Assembly: GCA_963920635.1 (NCBI GenBank)
Contig: OY987298.1
Location: 40,331,787-40,395,786, forward strand
DNA from: Pseudeuparius sepicola
Lineage: Eukaryota; Arthropoda; Insecta; Coleoptera; Anthribidae
Direction: 5' to 3'
DNA length: 64,000 nucleotides
The position numbers and the translations under genes were made by a program. A model generated the notes under the pieces. That model was not told the origin of the DNA. It searched no databases and saw nothing but the letters and a program-made list of their open reading frames with translations. This document shows, in pieces, positions 1 to 10,214 of the stretch. Position 1 is the first letter of the stretch. Each line of letters starts with the position of its first letter.

Positions 1-126
1 TCAGTGCCTCCATAATCCATATATTCGACATCTGAGAAGCTTCCATTTTCTAGAGCATCTAAGAATTCTTGTATACTTCCTTTGGATTTTCTAGATCATC
101 TATTTTTCGTGATTTATTCATATTTC
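1..126 (-). pseudogene. Possible exon 2 of a gene running off the left edge
   Basis: Read on the minus strand, a strong 3' splice acceptor (T-rich tract ending in CAG at 129-127) precedes an exon starting at 126. An ATG at 121 opens a 20-codon frame (MNKSRKIDDLENPKEVYKNS) that ends in TAG. Another frame then stays open to the window edge and reads like an acidic segment (EFLDALENGSFSDVEYMDYG). The two frames are not joined, so the exon is probably frameshifted. Such acidic N-termini occur in piggyBac-type transposases, but that is only a guess, because no catalytic domain lies in the window. A short domesticated or host gene is equally possible. Confidence 0.33.
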
Positions 127-328
127 CTGAAAAACAAAAAAACAATTACTAACAGAAATTGGTGCCACATGTACATGTGAATGTACAAGCAGTAACAATA
201 CTTGAGTCGGTCGGTACACTCTCATGTACACAAATATATACAACGAAATAACACATGCAAAAACAAAATATTATACTATCAAGTATTACACATTCCTTAT
301 AAAAGTATAAAGATTGATAAATACTTAC
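127..328 (-). other. Predicted 202-nt intron
   Basis: On the minus strand the sequence reads CCTG|GTAAGT at 329/328 (donor) and a long T tract then CAG at 129-127 (acceptor). Both sites match insect consensus and the length is typical of a short insect intron. The exon before it (from 329 upward, at most to about 470) shows no clear coding frame and would be 5' UTR. Splicing is inferred from motifs only. Confidence 0.4.
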
Positions 329-589
329 CAGGACCCTGACTGGACAATTTTTTAAGCGAAAAATACAAGATAAGTTCAGCGCAATACACCTAACCTACAC
401 TCGATCTGTCGGTAGAAACAGTTGAGTGGATAGTTCCACTATTGGCCACGAGATGACATCACAAATTATTTATTGGGTGGGGGATATGTCCATAATCATG
501 TACAAACACTAGGAGTTAAATATTTTAACAAAATAAAGAAATTCTTGAGTAAAAAAACCACGAACATGTACATGTACACCGGGTCTGAA

Positions 590-1990
590 GGGGTTAAAAA
601 AGTTCACGGCTCACTAGACATATTGAAGAGTGATTTTTTGCTATTTCATCAGATCTCTATAGCTCCGTTATTTCTGATTGTACAGAAAAACTGCAGAGAC
701 AAAAATTGTAGACAATTTTGGACTTAATAAGATAATCTTATTCAATTTTTTTTGTTGTTTGTGATTTTTGAGATATGACATAAACTTGTGTTTTTTTAAA
801 TGTAAATCATAGATGGCTGTGGCCTTATTAAATCGGCCATTTATTGAGCTATCCAAAGAGATAATACTCGGCATAGTTATTATAAAAAATAAAAGAGCAA
901 TGGCTAATTTTCTGTTTTTTTTTTAATTTTCAGATAGTCAGCCATGGAATATTTTCATGATTACGTTTATTTTATAATAAGACATACTTCAAACTTTCAA
1001 ATATTTTATTTTTAGCTGGTAACAAAATGTAACAAAATAAAACAAAAATTATCATGATGGATCTCCACCACATAATTATTTGCCCGTAAGAAATTACCTA
1101 GATCAGCTCTATCCAAATAGTTGGATAGGGAGAAATATACCTATTTCCTGGCGGCCCCGATCCCCCGATTTGTCTGTTTTGGATTTCTTTTTGTGTACAA
1201 ATTAAGTACGAGACAATTGCTGAATTAGGAGCAGCTGTTTTAGAAGCAACTGCTAGTATTGACAGGCGCTCTCTAAGAAAGGCGATAAATTCGGTTTTAA
1301 AAAGATGCAATATTCGCATAAATAATAATGGTGGATTGTTTGAACACCTTTTTTTATTTCAAAAGGTGACCTTTTAAAATAATAATAATTTGAATTTGAG
1401 TTTTTTTATTTTTGTTTTATTTTGTTACATTTTGTTACCAGTTAAAAACAAAATATTAGAAAGTTTGAATTATGTCTAATTATAAAATAGAAAGTAATTA
1501 TGAAAATATTCCATGGTTGACTATGTGAACATTTAGAAAAAAAATCAGAAAATTATCCATAGCTCTTTTATTTTTTATAATAACTATGCCGAGTATTATA
1601 TCTTTGGAAAGCTCAAAAAAATGGCCGATTTGATAAGGCCACAGCCAACTATGATTTACATATAAAAAAACACAAGTTTATGTCATATATCTCAAAAATC
1701 ACAAACAACAAAAAAAAATTGATAAGATTATCTTATTAAGTCCAAAATTATCTACAATTTTTGTCTCTACAGTTTTTCTGTATAATCAGAAATAACGGAG
1801 CTACAGAGATCTGATTAAATAGCAAAAATCACTCCTTTCAAAATACCTAGTGAGCCATAAACTTTTTTAAAAATCCAAAAGGGGCAATAGATTGAGCATT
1901 CAAAACTGCAACTCTTTCCTTATTTAACCTTTTTTCTAGCTCTGCTACTTTCCGAGATCCTCATATTGGGCATCGAAAAAACTCACCCTG
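590..1990 (+). mobile_element. Family A foldback mariner-type element, copy 1 (left end truncated)
   Basis: Inverted arms of about 450 bp (about 596-1050 and 1420-1860) surround a transposase remnant. The right end is CACCCTG at 1984-1990, followed directly by TA. The left end lacks the outer ~115 bp seen in copy 2 (29,252-30,577). CAGGGTG...CACCCTG ends with TA flanks are usual for Tc1/mariner-superfamily elements. A third, rearranged copy lies at 45,613-46,468. Confidence 0.8.
1056..1377 (+). pseudogene. Mariner/IS630-type DDE transposase C-terminal remnant
   Basis: Frame 1 (1056-1205) reads DGSPPHNY, then VRNYLDQLYPNSWIGR, then PRSPDLSVLDFFL. These are the second catalytic Asp block (DGxPPH) and the third Asp block (RSPDLxxLDFFL) of insect IS630/Tc1/mariner transposases of the type with an N-terminal DUF4817 domain. 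A stop at 1203-1205 needs a frameshift to frame 2 (from about 1213), which holds the C-terminal tail ending NNNGGLFEHLFLFQKVTF and a stop at 1375-1377. A tail of the NGGxFEHL type is characteristic of this family. The N-terminus and first catalytic Asp are missing, so this is a dead, internally deleted copy. Long inverted arms flank it. Confidence 0.8.
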
Positions 1991-1996
1991 TATATA

Positions 1997-2480
1997 GCGT
2001 ATACTTGATTGTCAGATTTATTATCATGGCTGACTTGATTGTCATAAATTTGGTTTTATTGTTTGGCCTATTTGGAGATTAATGGAGATTCTCTGATAAA
2101 TATCTCGGAAACGGTTTAAGATAAATAGGTCAAATTATATATGGTTGGAATCGTAATTAAAAAAGGAATCCTATAAGGATGGAATGTGTAAGTTGTAAAA
2201 TAGAGAAAATCACTTTCATTTCCGCGATTACCAGAAGTTATTTCAAAAAACTAAATATTCATAAATACTACTTGAAAGTTCTCTAATGGTTGTGTAGGTA
2301 TTTTTTTTATTTTGCAAAAAATGTTTTTTAGCGAGAACTTTTTTACCGACCCTCGTATACAAAATCCGAGTATACCATCGAATTCCTCTTAATTTTTACT
2401 ACAATATCATTTTTTAATGACGATATTATGTTAACCTGTCTCCTTGTAACGCACTTTTTCCGCTTGGATGGGCCACCCTG
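1997..2480. repeat. Family C repeat, unit 1
   Basis: This shares ordered blocks with 2,873-3,871: an ACTTGATTGTCA block, a GATAAATATCTCGGAAAC block, a block containing ATTTCCGC, and a terminal block with TTTTACCGAYCCYCGTATAC ending in CACCCTG (2474-2480) followed by TA. No coding frame was seen. It is probably a non-autonomous element with CACCCTG-type ends; its left end is uncertain. Confidence 0.6.
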
Positions 2481-2872
2481 TACAAAAAGGGGGCAGTCGT
2501 ACACTTTGTCCCACAGACTCATTTCTGCGCATATACGCCTCTGGTTTACATGAATCTTTTTTTAAATCCAGCTTTCATTTTTTGTAATTTGTTTCTTTTG
2601 AAATATATTCTTTCAATATTAGGTTTACAAAATATTGGGATTTATTTATTATATAATATATACTATTATTATTATTATTTTAATTATTAATATATAATAT
2701 TAATAATATTATTATATTAAAGAACGTATTTTAAATTATTTCGGAAGAAATAACGGGAAAATCACAAAGAGGTGCAGCGAAAGATTTATTTAAACTGTAA
2801 CTAGTAACAGCTTCAGCAAAAAAAATATTAGACTAATCTGACTGGTAAATCGAAATATTGGATTAACAGCCT
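2481..2872. other. Spacer between family C units
   Basis: An AT-rich spacer with a TTATTATTATTA-like tract around 2640-2720. No gene, RNA or named repeat is supported here. Confidence 0.5.
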
Positions 2873-3157
2873 ACTTGATTGTCAGTTTTATTATCATGGC
2901 TGACTTGATTTGTCATAAATTTGGTTTGGCCTACTCGGATCGAACATCAGACACCGACCATGAGCCTATAATGTATTACCTTAGTTTAATGGAACTACTC
3001 TGATGAATATCTCGGAAACTTTCGGAGATAAGTAGGTCAAATTATATATATGTATATAGTAGTATTCCTGAATATTTAGTTTTTTCAAATAACTTCTGGC
3101 TGTAGCGGAAATGAAAGTGATTTTCTCTATTTTACAACTTACACATCCCATTTATTA

Positions 3158-3159
<2 letters not shown>

Positions 3160-3215
<56 letters not shown>

Positions 3216-3219
3216 TATA

Positions 3220-3258
<39 letters not shown>

Positions 3259-3262
3259 TATA

Positions 3263-3313
<51 letters not shown>

Positions 3314-3341
3314 TATATAATTATATATATATATATATATA

Positions 3342-3373
<32 letters not shown>

Positions 3374-3375
3374 CG
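3160..3375. repeat. AT microsatellite with palindromic interruptions
   Basis: A long (TA)n array broken at least three times by the same ATTATAATTATATAATTA interruption, so the interruption itself was copied with the array. Reading frames across it (repeated Tyr-Ile) are artefacts. Confidence 0.95.
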
Positions 3376-3510
3376 TTATAATCAAAATTAAAAAATGAAT
3401 ACTATAATGGTTAAATGGGATGTGTAAGTTGTAAAATAGAGAAAATCACTTTCATTTCCGCTACAGCCAGAAGTTATTTGAAAAAACTAAATATTCAGGA
3501 ATACTACTAT

Positions 3511-3533
3511 ATATATATATATATAAGTAGGTC

Positions 3534-3616
<83 letters not shown>
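3511..3616. repeat. Second AT microsatellite
   Basis: An (AT)n array of about 75 bp at 3540-3614 plus a short array at 3511-3524. It lies inside the direct copy of the family C block, in the same setting as the larger array just upstream. Confidence 0.95.
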
Positions 3617-4044
3617 TTATAATCAAAATTAAAAAATGAATACTATAATGGTTAAATGGGATGTGTAAGTTGTAAAATAATATAATAAATAAATAAAAAA
3701 ATAAAATAAATTGAAGGTTCTCGAATGGTTGGGTTGGTAATTTCTTTTTTTTTTTCAAAAACTGTTTTTTCGCGATACCTTTTTTTACCGATCCCCGTAT
3801 ACAAAATCCGAGTACACCATCGAATTCCCCTTAATTCTTACTAAAATATCATTTTTTGAGTGAGCACCCTGTACGTTTATTCTTTATTGTTCACTAAAAT
3901 TATACGCATTAAAAATGTTCTCCTTATTTTGGCATGTAACGTGGCATGTTCTATTAGTACAAAGGAGTGCGGGGCTGTGTGCACGTATATATAGATGAAG
4001 AAGAGAAAGAAGTGTATTTCCGTGCAAATAATTCAATTAAAAAC

Positions 4045-4089
4045 CATGGTAAAGCGCTTTCGGCTGTTAAGCCATCCTCAGTACCACCT
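4045..4089 (-). ncRNA. Candidate hammerhead ribozyme (minus-strand copy)
   Basis: The reverse complement has the same order of core elements as 4,333-4,376: a stem I strand ending GGTA, CTGAGGA, stem II GGCT/AGCC, GAAA, self-complementary AAGCGCTT as stem III, then TACC closing stem I. The palindromic stem III suggests activity as a dimer. Self-cleavage is not shown. Confidence 0.42.
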
Positions 4090-4332
4090 AAAAAGAAAGT
4101 ATGACATAAAATAGGGGGTTGGAAAAAGTTAACTGTGGAAAAACTAAATTGTTTTAACGTCATGTCATACTCACTTGTCGAGTGTGTACAGGAAAATTGG
4201 AGCATAAAGCATTATACAACAGTGATCCCTAATACACACTTGACAAGTGAGTATGACATGACGTTAAAACAATTTAGTTTTTCCACAGTTAACTTTTTCC
4301 AACCCCCTATTTTATGTTATACTTTCTTTTTA

Positions 4333-4376
4333 GGTGGTACTGAGGATGGCTTAACAGCCGAAAGCGCTTTACCATG
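4333..4376 (+). ncRNA. Candidate hammerhead ribozyme (plus-strand copy)
   Basis: CTGAGGA fits the CUGANGA core. It is followed by a T, then GGCT-TAAC-AGCC (stem II), GAAA, and AAGCGCTT, a self-complementary stem III. The downstream TACCAT pairs with upstream GTGGTA to give a 6-bp stem I (one G-U pair). The unpaired base beside stem II and a CUU cleavage triplet are departures from the best examples. Type I hammerheads with tiny palindromic stem III are established in Penelope-like elements and retrozymes. Confidence 0.45.
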
Positions 4377-4530
4377 ATTTTTAATTAAATTATTTGCACG
4401 GAAATACACTTCTTTCTCTTTTTCATTTGTTCTATTAGTAACTGGTAGTCTGAATGGGTAGTTTAGTAGTTGCTCAAGGTTAGATGTAAGAATAGCCACA
4501 TGGCTAAATCTCGCCGACCATTATTATTAT

Positions 4531-5142
4531 ACAAAATGAATAATTAGTGTCCCCATTATAATTTTAAAAGAAATGGCTTGTGGCATATGGGACAAAATGC
4601 TTTGGTAATTGGCAACACCAAACTAGTTTCCAATAGCTAATGGATATTATGTATGGGTCTTTCGGAGGTGTGCAGACCACGACAGGTACCTGTTTCGGGC
4701 TTCAACCGGTGATGAATCAAACGAGTTTCTTGGCCCCCGTATGTATGCTTCTTCTGGTATTTCCACCGCGCCGTGCCGCTTTGCCGAGTTCTTTTTATAT
4801 GTCGATCGACCGGTCGATATATACACACTCACATTGCTTTGGTTTTGGCAGTACCAGCTAGATGGCGTTGGATGGTAAATGCTCACCGCATTATACTATT
4901 TCCTATTCCACATAGCCAACGTATCTGGGTCTTTCGGTTGAGGTGCGCTACGTCTGCCTGGTGAGGGCCAACAAGCCCGAAACAGGTACCTGTCGTGGTC
5001 TGCACACCTCCGAAAGACCCATACATAATTTCCATTAGATATTGGAAACTAGTTTGGTGTTGCCAATTACCAAAGCATTTTGTCCCATATGCCACAAGCC
5101 ATTTCTTTTAAAATTATAATGGGGCACTAAATATTCATTTTG
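4531..5142. mobile_element. Inverted-repeat element with ribozyme-like core, unit 1
   Basis: Arms of about 170 bp (4,531-4,701 and 4,968-5,142) begin with ACAAAATGAATA, contain GTGYCCCCATTATAA and run through GGTACCTG. The central block (4,709-4,966) is repeated directly at 5,233-5,495, an offset of 524 bp. A TCGATCGACCGGTCGATA palindrome sits at about 4,802-4,820. No protein is encoded. The tandem ribozyme-bearing units resemble non-autonomous retrozyme or Penelope-derived repeats. Confidence 0.65.
4940..5010 (+). ncRNA. Candidate hammerhead ribozyme, second family, copy 1
   Basis: Elements in order: outer stem I GAGGTGCGC pairing with GCACACCTC (8 of 9 positions), an internal loop, CTGGTGA, stem II GGGC-CAACAA-GCCC, GAAA, a fully self-complementary stem III (ACAGGTACCTGT), and cleavage triplet GTC. 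The fold is very complete. The one serious departure is CTGGTGA instead of CTGANGA (core A6 to G), which should impair cleavage. Confidence 0.45.
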
Positions 5143-5232
5143 TTTAATCATCGTTTGGCTATAAACGTAAGCACACGAGGATTGAACCTCACGATTCGAT
5201 CCTTGTTGATTTCTATATATTAGAAGATACTC

Positions 5233-5640
5233 GGTGATGAATCAAACGAGTTTCTTGGCCCCCGTATGTATGCTTCTTCTGGTTTTTCCACCGCGCCGCG
5301 CCGCTTTGCCGAGTACTTTTTATATGTCGATCGACCGGTCGATATATACACACTCACATTGCTTTGGTTTTGGCAGTACCAGCTAGATGGCGTTGGATGG
5401 TAAATGCTCACCGCATTATACTATTTCCTATTCCACATAGCCAACGTATCTGGGTCTTTCGGTTGAGGTGCGCTACGTCTGCCTGGTGAGGGCCAACAAG
5501 CCCGAAACAGGTACCTGTCGTGGTCTGCACACCTCCGAAAGACCCATACATAATATCCATTAGATATTAGAAACTAGTTTGGTGTTGCCAATTACCAAAG
5601 CATTTTGTCCCATATGCCACAAGCCATTTCTTTTAACATT
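5233..5640. repeat. Direct partial copy of the preceding ribozyme-bearing unit
   Basis: Nearly identical to 4,709-5,100 with few substitutions. It lacks the left inverted arm and stops within the right arm in an ATTATTATT tract. Between the two units (5,143-5,232) lies short unrelated sequence, including a GGTTCAATCC tRNA B-box-like string on the minus strand. Confidence 0.8.
5465..5533 (+). ncRNA. Candidate hammerhead ribozyme, second family, copy 2
   Basis: The core is identical to the copy at 4,940-5,010, with the same CTGGTGA variant. An identical variant in both copies means the change predates their duplication. Confidence 0.42.
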
Positions 5641-6210
5641 ATTATTATTATCATTTCTCAAAAATTACAAAAACTATACAGATAACACCTTTCGAAATAT
5701 AATTTTGCGCAACTCGCGTGATGTTGGGAAGTATTTCACTCGTCGAGTAAAATCCCACTTTTCCTAGCTGATTACTAGATAGCTACTTTGTGACAAACAA
5801 ATCTGTGTGTAATTTTAACTAAATATTTAAAGAAACACTGGAGCCAGTTGCATTTTCGAGGGCAACGTAGCTGCAAAAACTGCAACACAGTGGTTGACCG
5901 CCATGCGAAGCACGTGTGACTCGCCTGGCTCCTTGCTAGATGGGCCGCGCGACTCACATGTGTTTCGCATATTTATATATAATTTGACGTCAAGCCACGT
6001 TGCTCAAGGTGCTTCGCGGTATAATAATAGTCTTATGGGCGATCGACGGGAATGGCCTGGAAGACAAAACATTTGTATTGGCCCAGCTCTAAACTGAATT
6101 GAAATGGTGTTATATTAGTATCATATTTAGTAATAATACTAATGCATATTTAATGATTTTTGGCCTTTTTATTGAAATATCTAATATGCGTCAAAAATAA
6201 ATTCAACATA
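5641..6210. other. Gene-free stretch with one hairpin
   Basis: No coding frame is supported. A hairpin is formed by ATGCGAAGCACGTGTGACTC (5,902-5,921) and its near complement at about 5,950-5,971. Function is unknown. Confidence 0.5.
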
Positions 6211-6212
6211 TA

Positions 6213-7418
6213 CAGTGTTTTTCATGTTAACACCCCTGAAAATCTAAGTAGGCTGAAGGAATTGAACGGGGCAATTTTTTTATAGATATGTCCCTAAAAG
6301 GTCATAATTTGCGAAGTATTGGTTTGGCATTGCCGCGAAAGCCTGGCCTACTGCGATTTTTTAAAGAGGTGCGTTTTTCGAAAAACCATATTAGGCATTT
6401 TTTTATTTAAAATCTGACACAACAGCGTTAATCAGGACATACCGAAACCCCCATATACCAAATTTGAACAAAAAATATACAGGGAGTTCCATTCTGTAGG
6501 GTGTCAAAGTTGATCAAAATAGGAATCCCTTCAAAACAGTTGCATGGTCAACAGGACCACTCAAAATGTTAGTGTGAAAAGATTTACTACAAAAATATAC
6601 AGGGTATTTTTTTCGGAGCCATCTCAAAATTCTGAATTTTTATTAAACTTTATACTGGTCAGGAGTGTTCTGGAATCATAGGAAAAATATTAATAAACAC
6701 AAAAGTAATTCATTTCGTTGCAAAATGCCAACCAACAAATAAAAACAATTTAAATTATTGGACCTTTCTCAACAAAGTCACTGTCTAAGATGATACATTT
6801 TCTGTGCGTTTCCTGTTGTGGCACATCAGCCACATTAACTGATATGGACTTACTGACTGGCAGGCTTCTGTATTTTTTAGATTTAGTTCGTTTATAGTAT
6901 GTGGAGCGGATTTAATACACTCGATTTTTGACCCGTATATAAGTTCTAAAAATTCAGTAATTTGAGATGGCACAGATAAGAACGCTCTGTATATTTTGTA
7001 TTGGACCTTTGCACACCAATACCTTGAGTGGTCCTATTGAACATTCAACTTTTTTGAGGGGATTCCATGGCACACTTGACTTGGCAGATGCCTTTAAAAT
7101 TCCTATTTTGCTCAACTTTGACACCCTGCAGAATGGAACTCCCTGTATATTTTTGTTCAAATTTGGTATATGGGGGTTTCGGTGTGTCCTGATTAACGCT
7201 GTGGTGTCAGATTTTAAATAAAAAAATGCCTAATATGGTTTTTCGAAAAACGCACCTCTTTAAAAAATCGCAGTAGGCCAGGCTTTCGCGGCAATGCCAA
7301 ACCAATACTTCGCAAATGATGACCTTTCAGGGACATATCTATAAAAAAATTGCTCCGTTCAATTCCTTCAGCCTACTTAGATTTTCAGGGGTGTTAACAT
7401 GAAAAACGGGACACACTG
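6213..7418. mobile_element. Family D foldback element, TA-flanked
   Basis: Inverted arms of about 360 bp. The left end is CAGTGTTTTTCATG and the right end, inverted, is CAGTGTGTCCCGTTTTTCATG; each is bordered by TA. The left terminus has lost about 7 bp relative to the right. The middle (about 6,580-7,040) holds further imperfectly inverted sequence and no transposase. The ends fit a Tc1/mariner-superfamily non-autonomous element. Confidence 0.8.
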
Positions 7419-8799
7419 TATTATTTGTTGTTTGAATATATTTTTTTGAAAATATATGTGTGCATCGCATGGCTTCATCATAAATATTTTGGGGCCACGC
7501 AATGCACACGTGCATCACGTCAAATGTTGACATTTTATGTCTTATTTATAACATCTCGGACATCTATAAACAAAAAAAATATCTGGCCCCCAGACACTTA
7601 AGAAATATTTTCTATTACGGTTAATTGGAATCCGGTTTCTCAGAATTTTCACACAACAAAAAAATTCCATTCGCAGTACAGTCTCTTAAGGCGCTACGAT
7701 ACCCCCCATTTTCAAGGGTTTCGTAGTTTACATCTCCTACTTGCATTTCTTAATATTTTCACTTGATTTTTTTTTGTGGCTTAGATAAAACTACGAAGAA
7801 TCGTCGTTGTGTATCACGAACTGTGCAGGACTAATGCGACACTGTGAAAAAAAATGCCAAACATACCCGAAATTCGACTATATTCGGTTAAGAATTTCGA
7901 GTATTTCCACCGCTCAAAAATAATTCGAAGGACACAACGACGATTGAGGCATTCTATAACATTATTTTAAGACTACTTTCAAGTCGATACGTTTGTTCGT
8001 TTGGCTATGATTTGAAAACTACGAACCCATTGCCCGGCAATAAAATGATCCGTGAATTGGCCATTCGAGCAGGAATTAGACGTACGGAGATAGGCGGGCG
8101 GGCGGGCGTTCGCTGGAACTCGTGGTTCCCCTACTTCCCCCTACGTCGGCGTACCTCACCGGGCTCGGAAACCACGTCAGGAGAACTTTCAATCGATATC
8201 AGATGGTTCATTTTTCATTTTATTAGTCTCAGTCTCCCTTATTTGTGTTTCGCTTGTTTTGAATGTTAGTATGTTAGCAAATATTTATATTTCCGAGTAC
8301 CCGAAGAAAATATTTTCTACCGCGACATTATGTATGTCGACTGGCATATAATAATACTCATTATTATTATTCCTCCAGGAATTATAAATAAATAATTATT
8401 AATCCATTGCGCCACAAATAAATTTTAGAAAATAAATAATTATTATTCACAAAGTACCTACTTTTTGCTTTTGTGTAAAATGGTTTAATCCCTAGGGCAT
8501 AAAATGGCCTGGTCGTGCAAAAAGAGTAAATTTAAATTCTAGACCAAATTGTGCGCTTGATTTTTACTTTAAAAATGTGATAGGTACAAGTAATAATTTT
8601 GCCAAATAAATGGGTCATGTGAAGCATTTTTTGAAAACGAATTCCTATGTAAATCGCTGCATGATAAAAGCTAATTTATATACTTTCCAGAGGGAACGAT
8701 AATAATTCTGACATCCAGTCAGTTTTAGAAACTTCTTCGTTAGAAGATTGTTCGAAAGTCATTGGAGTTGAAAATCGGGCAAAATAAAAATAGTACATT

Positions 8800-8991
8800 T
8801 TATTGTTCCAGTCTGTCGAATTTATGACATTTTAATACATTTTCTAGGATGTTCGATAATTCAGATTTGTCAGAATAAGGTTCTGAAACTGAACCGCAGT
8901 CAGGGCAAGAATACCTATAATGTTTGATAATGATGTCACAACAGTCACATGTAGTGAAACCAATAGGAGTAATTTGTGGGCTTGAGTGCTT
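8800..8991 (-). pseudogene. Cysteine-rich protein remnant (left arm copy)
   Basis: This is the mirror of 18,538-18,729. The minus strand encodes a 63-codon open stretch with TTCDCCDIIIKHYRYSCPDC, spacing that looks like a zinc-binding module. A second Cys cluster (CAKCKIC) lies just upstream in another frame, suggesting one decayed domain split by a frameshift. Family not recognised. Confidence 0.3.
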
Positions 8992-9356
8992 TTATTCCCG
9001 TAGGTACCTAATATGGTTTCCAGAATTTGAGAGAGGGGTACCCTACATATTTTGCATTTTGCAAACTTATTCGGATTTAGGTATAAGTAGTAGTGCAGGT
9101 GCATAGGGTTTGGGAAACAAACTTTCTGGGAAAAACAGGGCTTTGAATGGAACATTTACAAGGGATTAGAAATTAATAGCTCCTATTATCTCACAACTAT
9201 TACTTTATTTAAAAAGGGAGACCAGTTTCGTAACTCTATAAATTAGTCCTTGAGGATGTAATTTTATAGATTAACGAAACCGTTGTGATATAATATGGCC
9301 TATTCACTCTAATCCCTCTAAAGTGAACTCTTACAGTGTAGAAAGTTTTTAGTTAG

Positions 9357-9623
9357 ATTTATTTATTATTACACAAATGTAAATATGGAATACCTACTAG
9401 TTATATAAAACATTTTGAAGAAGTAGACTTTAGACGCACTTTTTTAGTCGTAGCAACACTATTATGCAGAACAATTATCCAATCAAACATTAATAGATGT
9501 TCAACTGACCCTAATGTGGTTCAAGAAGAATTCGGTAATCGAATCGTTAATTTAGATTTTATAATTGAGCAATTACAGAAGTTTTTTTATACACGAACCC
9601 TTCATAGCATGCACCTTTGCTGA
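9357..9623 (+). pseudogene. Protein-like remnant, unknown family (left arm copy)
   Basis: An open frame of 88 codons without a clear start. It includes KCKYGIPTSYIKHFEEVDF, then a hydrophobic run (LVVATLLC), then NRIVNLDFIIEQLQKFF. The composition and codon mix look protein-like rather than random. A GC-rich block follows (9,760-9,825), after which another frame reads FPLPTLNIQANPCGPNNII to a stop near 10,007. These may be pieces of one degraded gene. The mirror copy is at 17,907-18,173 (minus). Confidence 0.3.
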
Positions 9624-10098
9624 TATGAAAAATAATAGTAAAATTGCTTCGACGCCAAAAAGCTATGCAGTGTGTTGCCAACGAAAAGTGAACGCCCTGA
9701 AAAATATCATTTTTGCAATAAAGCAAACAGGCCACCGCCGTTTTTTAAATATATATTCGCGCTTCTTCGTCGGCATCGGCGAGACTCGTGTGACCCCGGC
9801 GGCCGTCGGCGGCGGCCGGCACGAGTTATTATTTCATATTATCTACACGTCTACACAGGAAAAAAAGACTGTCGTGATTTTAGTGAGTTCGTGTATATAG
9901 TCACTTTTCCATTACCTACTTTAAATATACAAGCAAATCCATGTGGTCCCAACAATATAATCTATACTTTTGACGTAATTGCAGATGAACCAATAAGTTT
10001 AAAATAGTTTGAATTTCCGTTAAGAAGACGTATTGTCACTTCGATACTAAAATTGGCATACTACAATGAAAGCATAACCTCGGTTTTAAAATATCTTA

Positions 10099-10214
10099 GA
10101 CTACTCAGACTACTCCAAACTATATAAGAGTACCCCAGAAGCAACTGAAAAAACATTATAATTCATTGGATGAACAAAATAACTTAATTGCAACTTTTAT
10201 ATTCATCAATGTAA
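10099..10214 (+). other. Possible exon ending in GTAAGT
   Basis: An open frame reads RVPQKQLKKHYNSLDEQNN then LIATFIFIN and runs straight into a perfect donor GTAAGT (10,215-10,220). The inverse copy is at about 17,260-17,370. It could be an exon of the same unknown gene as the neighbouring remnants. No acceptor partner was identified. Confidence 0.25.

Larger units (their letters stand above)
2873..3871. repeat. Family C repeat, unit 2, with inner inverted repeat
   Basis: A second copy of the family C blocks, ending CACCCTG at 3865-3871 followed by TA. It is enlarged by AT arrays and by an inverted duplication: about 95 bp at 3,050-3,150 (GAATATTTAGTTTTTTC onward) recurs inverted at 3,412-3,510. 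The two arms bracket the AT microsatellite, so the region can fold into a cruciform. Confidence 0.65.
4000..4425. repeat. Near-perfect 185-bp inverted repeat of Penelope-like terminal sequence
   Basis: Arms of about 185 bp (4,005-4,190 and 4,234-4,423) are almost identical and separated by about 45 bp. Each arm carries a GAGGATGGCTTAACAGCCGAAA block. Sequence of this type, with a hammerhead-like core, is found in terminal repeats of Penelope-like elements. The arms are therefore interpreted as two head-to-head terminal repeats. Assignment to Penelope is inference from that motif. Confidence 0.7.

Noticed and set aside
1098..1319. Minus-strand frame opposite the family A transposase
   Set aside because: It is the antisense shadow of the DDE transposase remnant on the plus strand.
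3415..3758. Frames of about 74 codons over the AT array
   Set aside because: They are alternating Tyr-Ile runs encoded by (TA)n and occur on both strands.
5170..5215. tRNA gene on the minus strand
   Set aside because: A GGTTCAATCC B-box and a possible T-arm are visible, but there is no A-box, acceptor stem or anticodon arm.
8012..8269. 85-codon frame in the palindrome arm, mirrored at 19,260-19,517
   Set aside because: It is present twice only because the arm is duplicated. It spans a GC-rich low-complexity GGGCGGGCGG run and shows no protein-like pattern.
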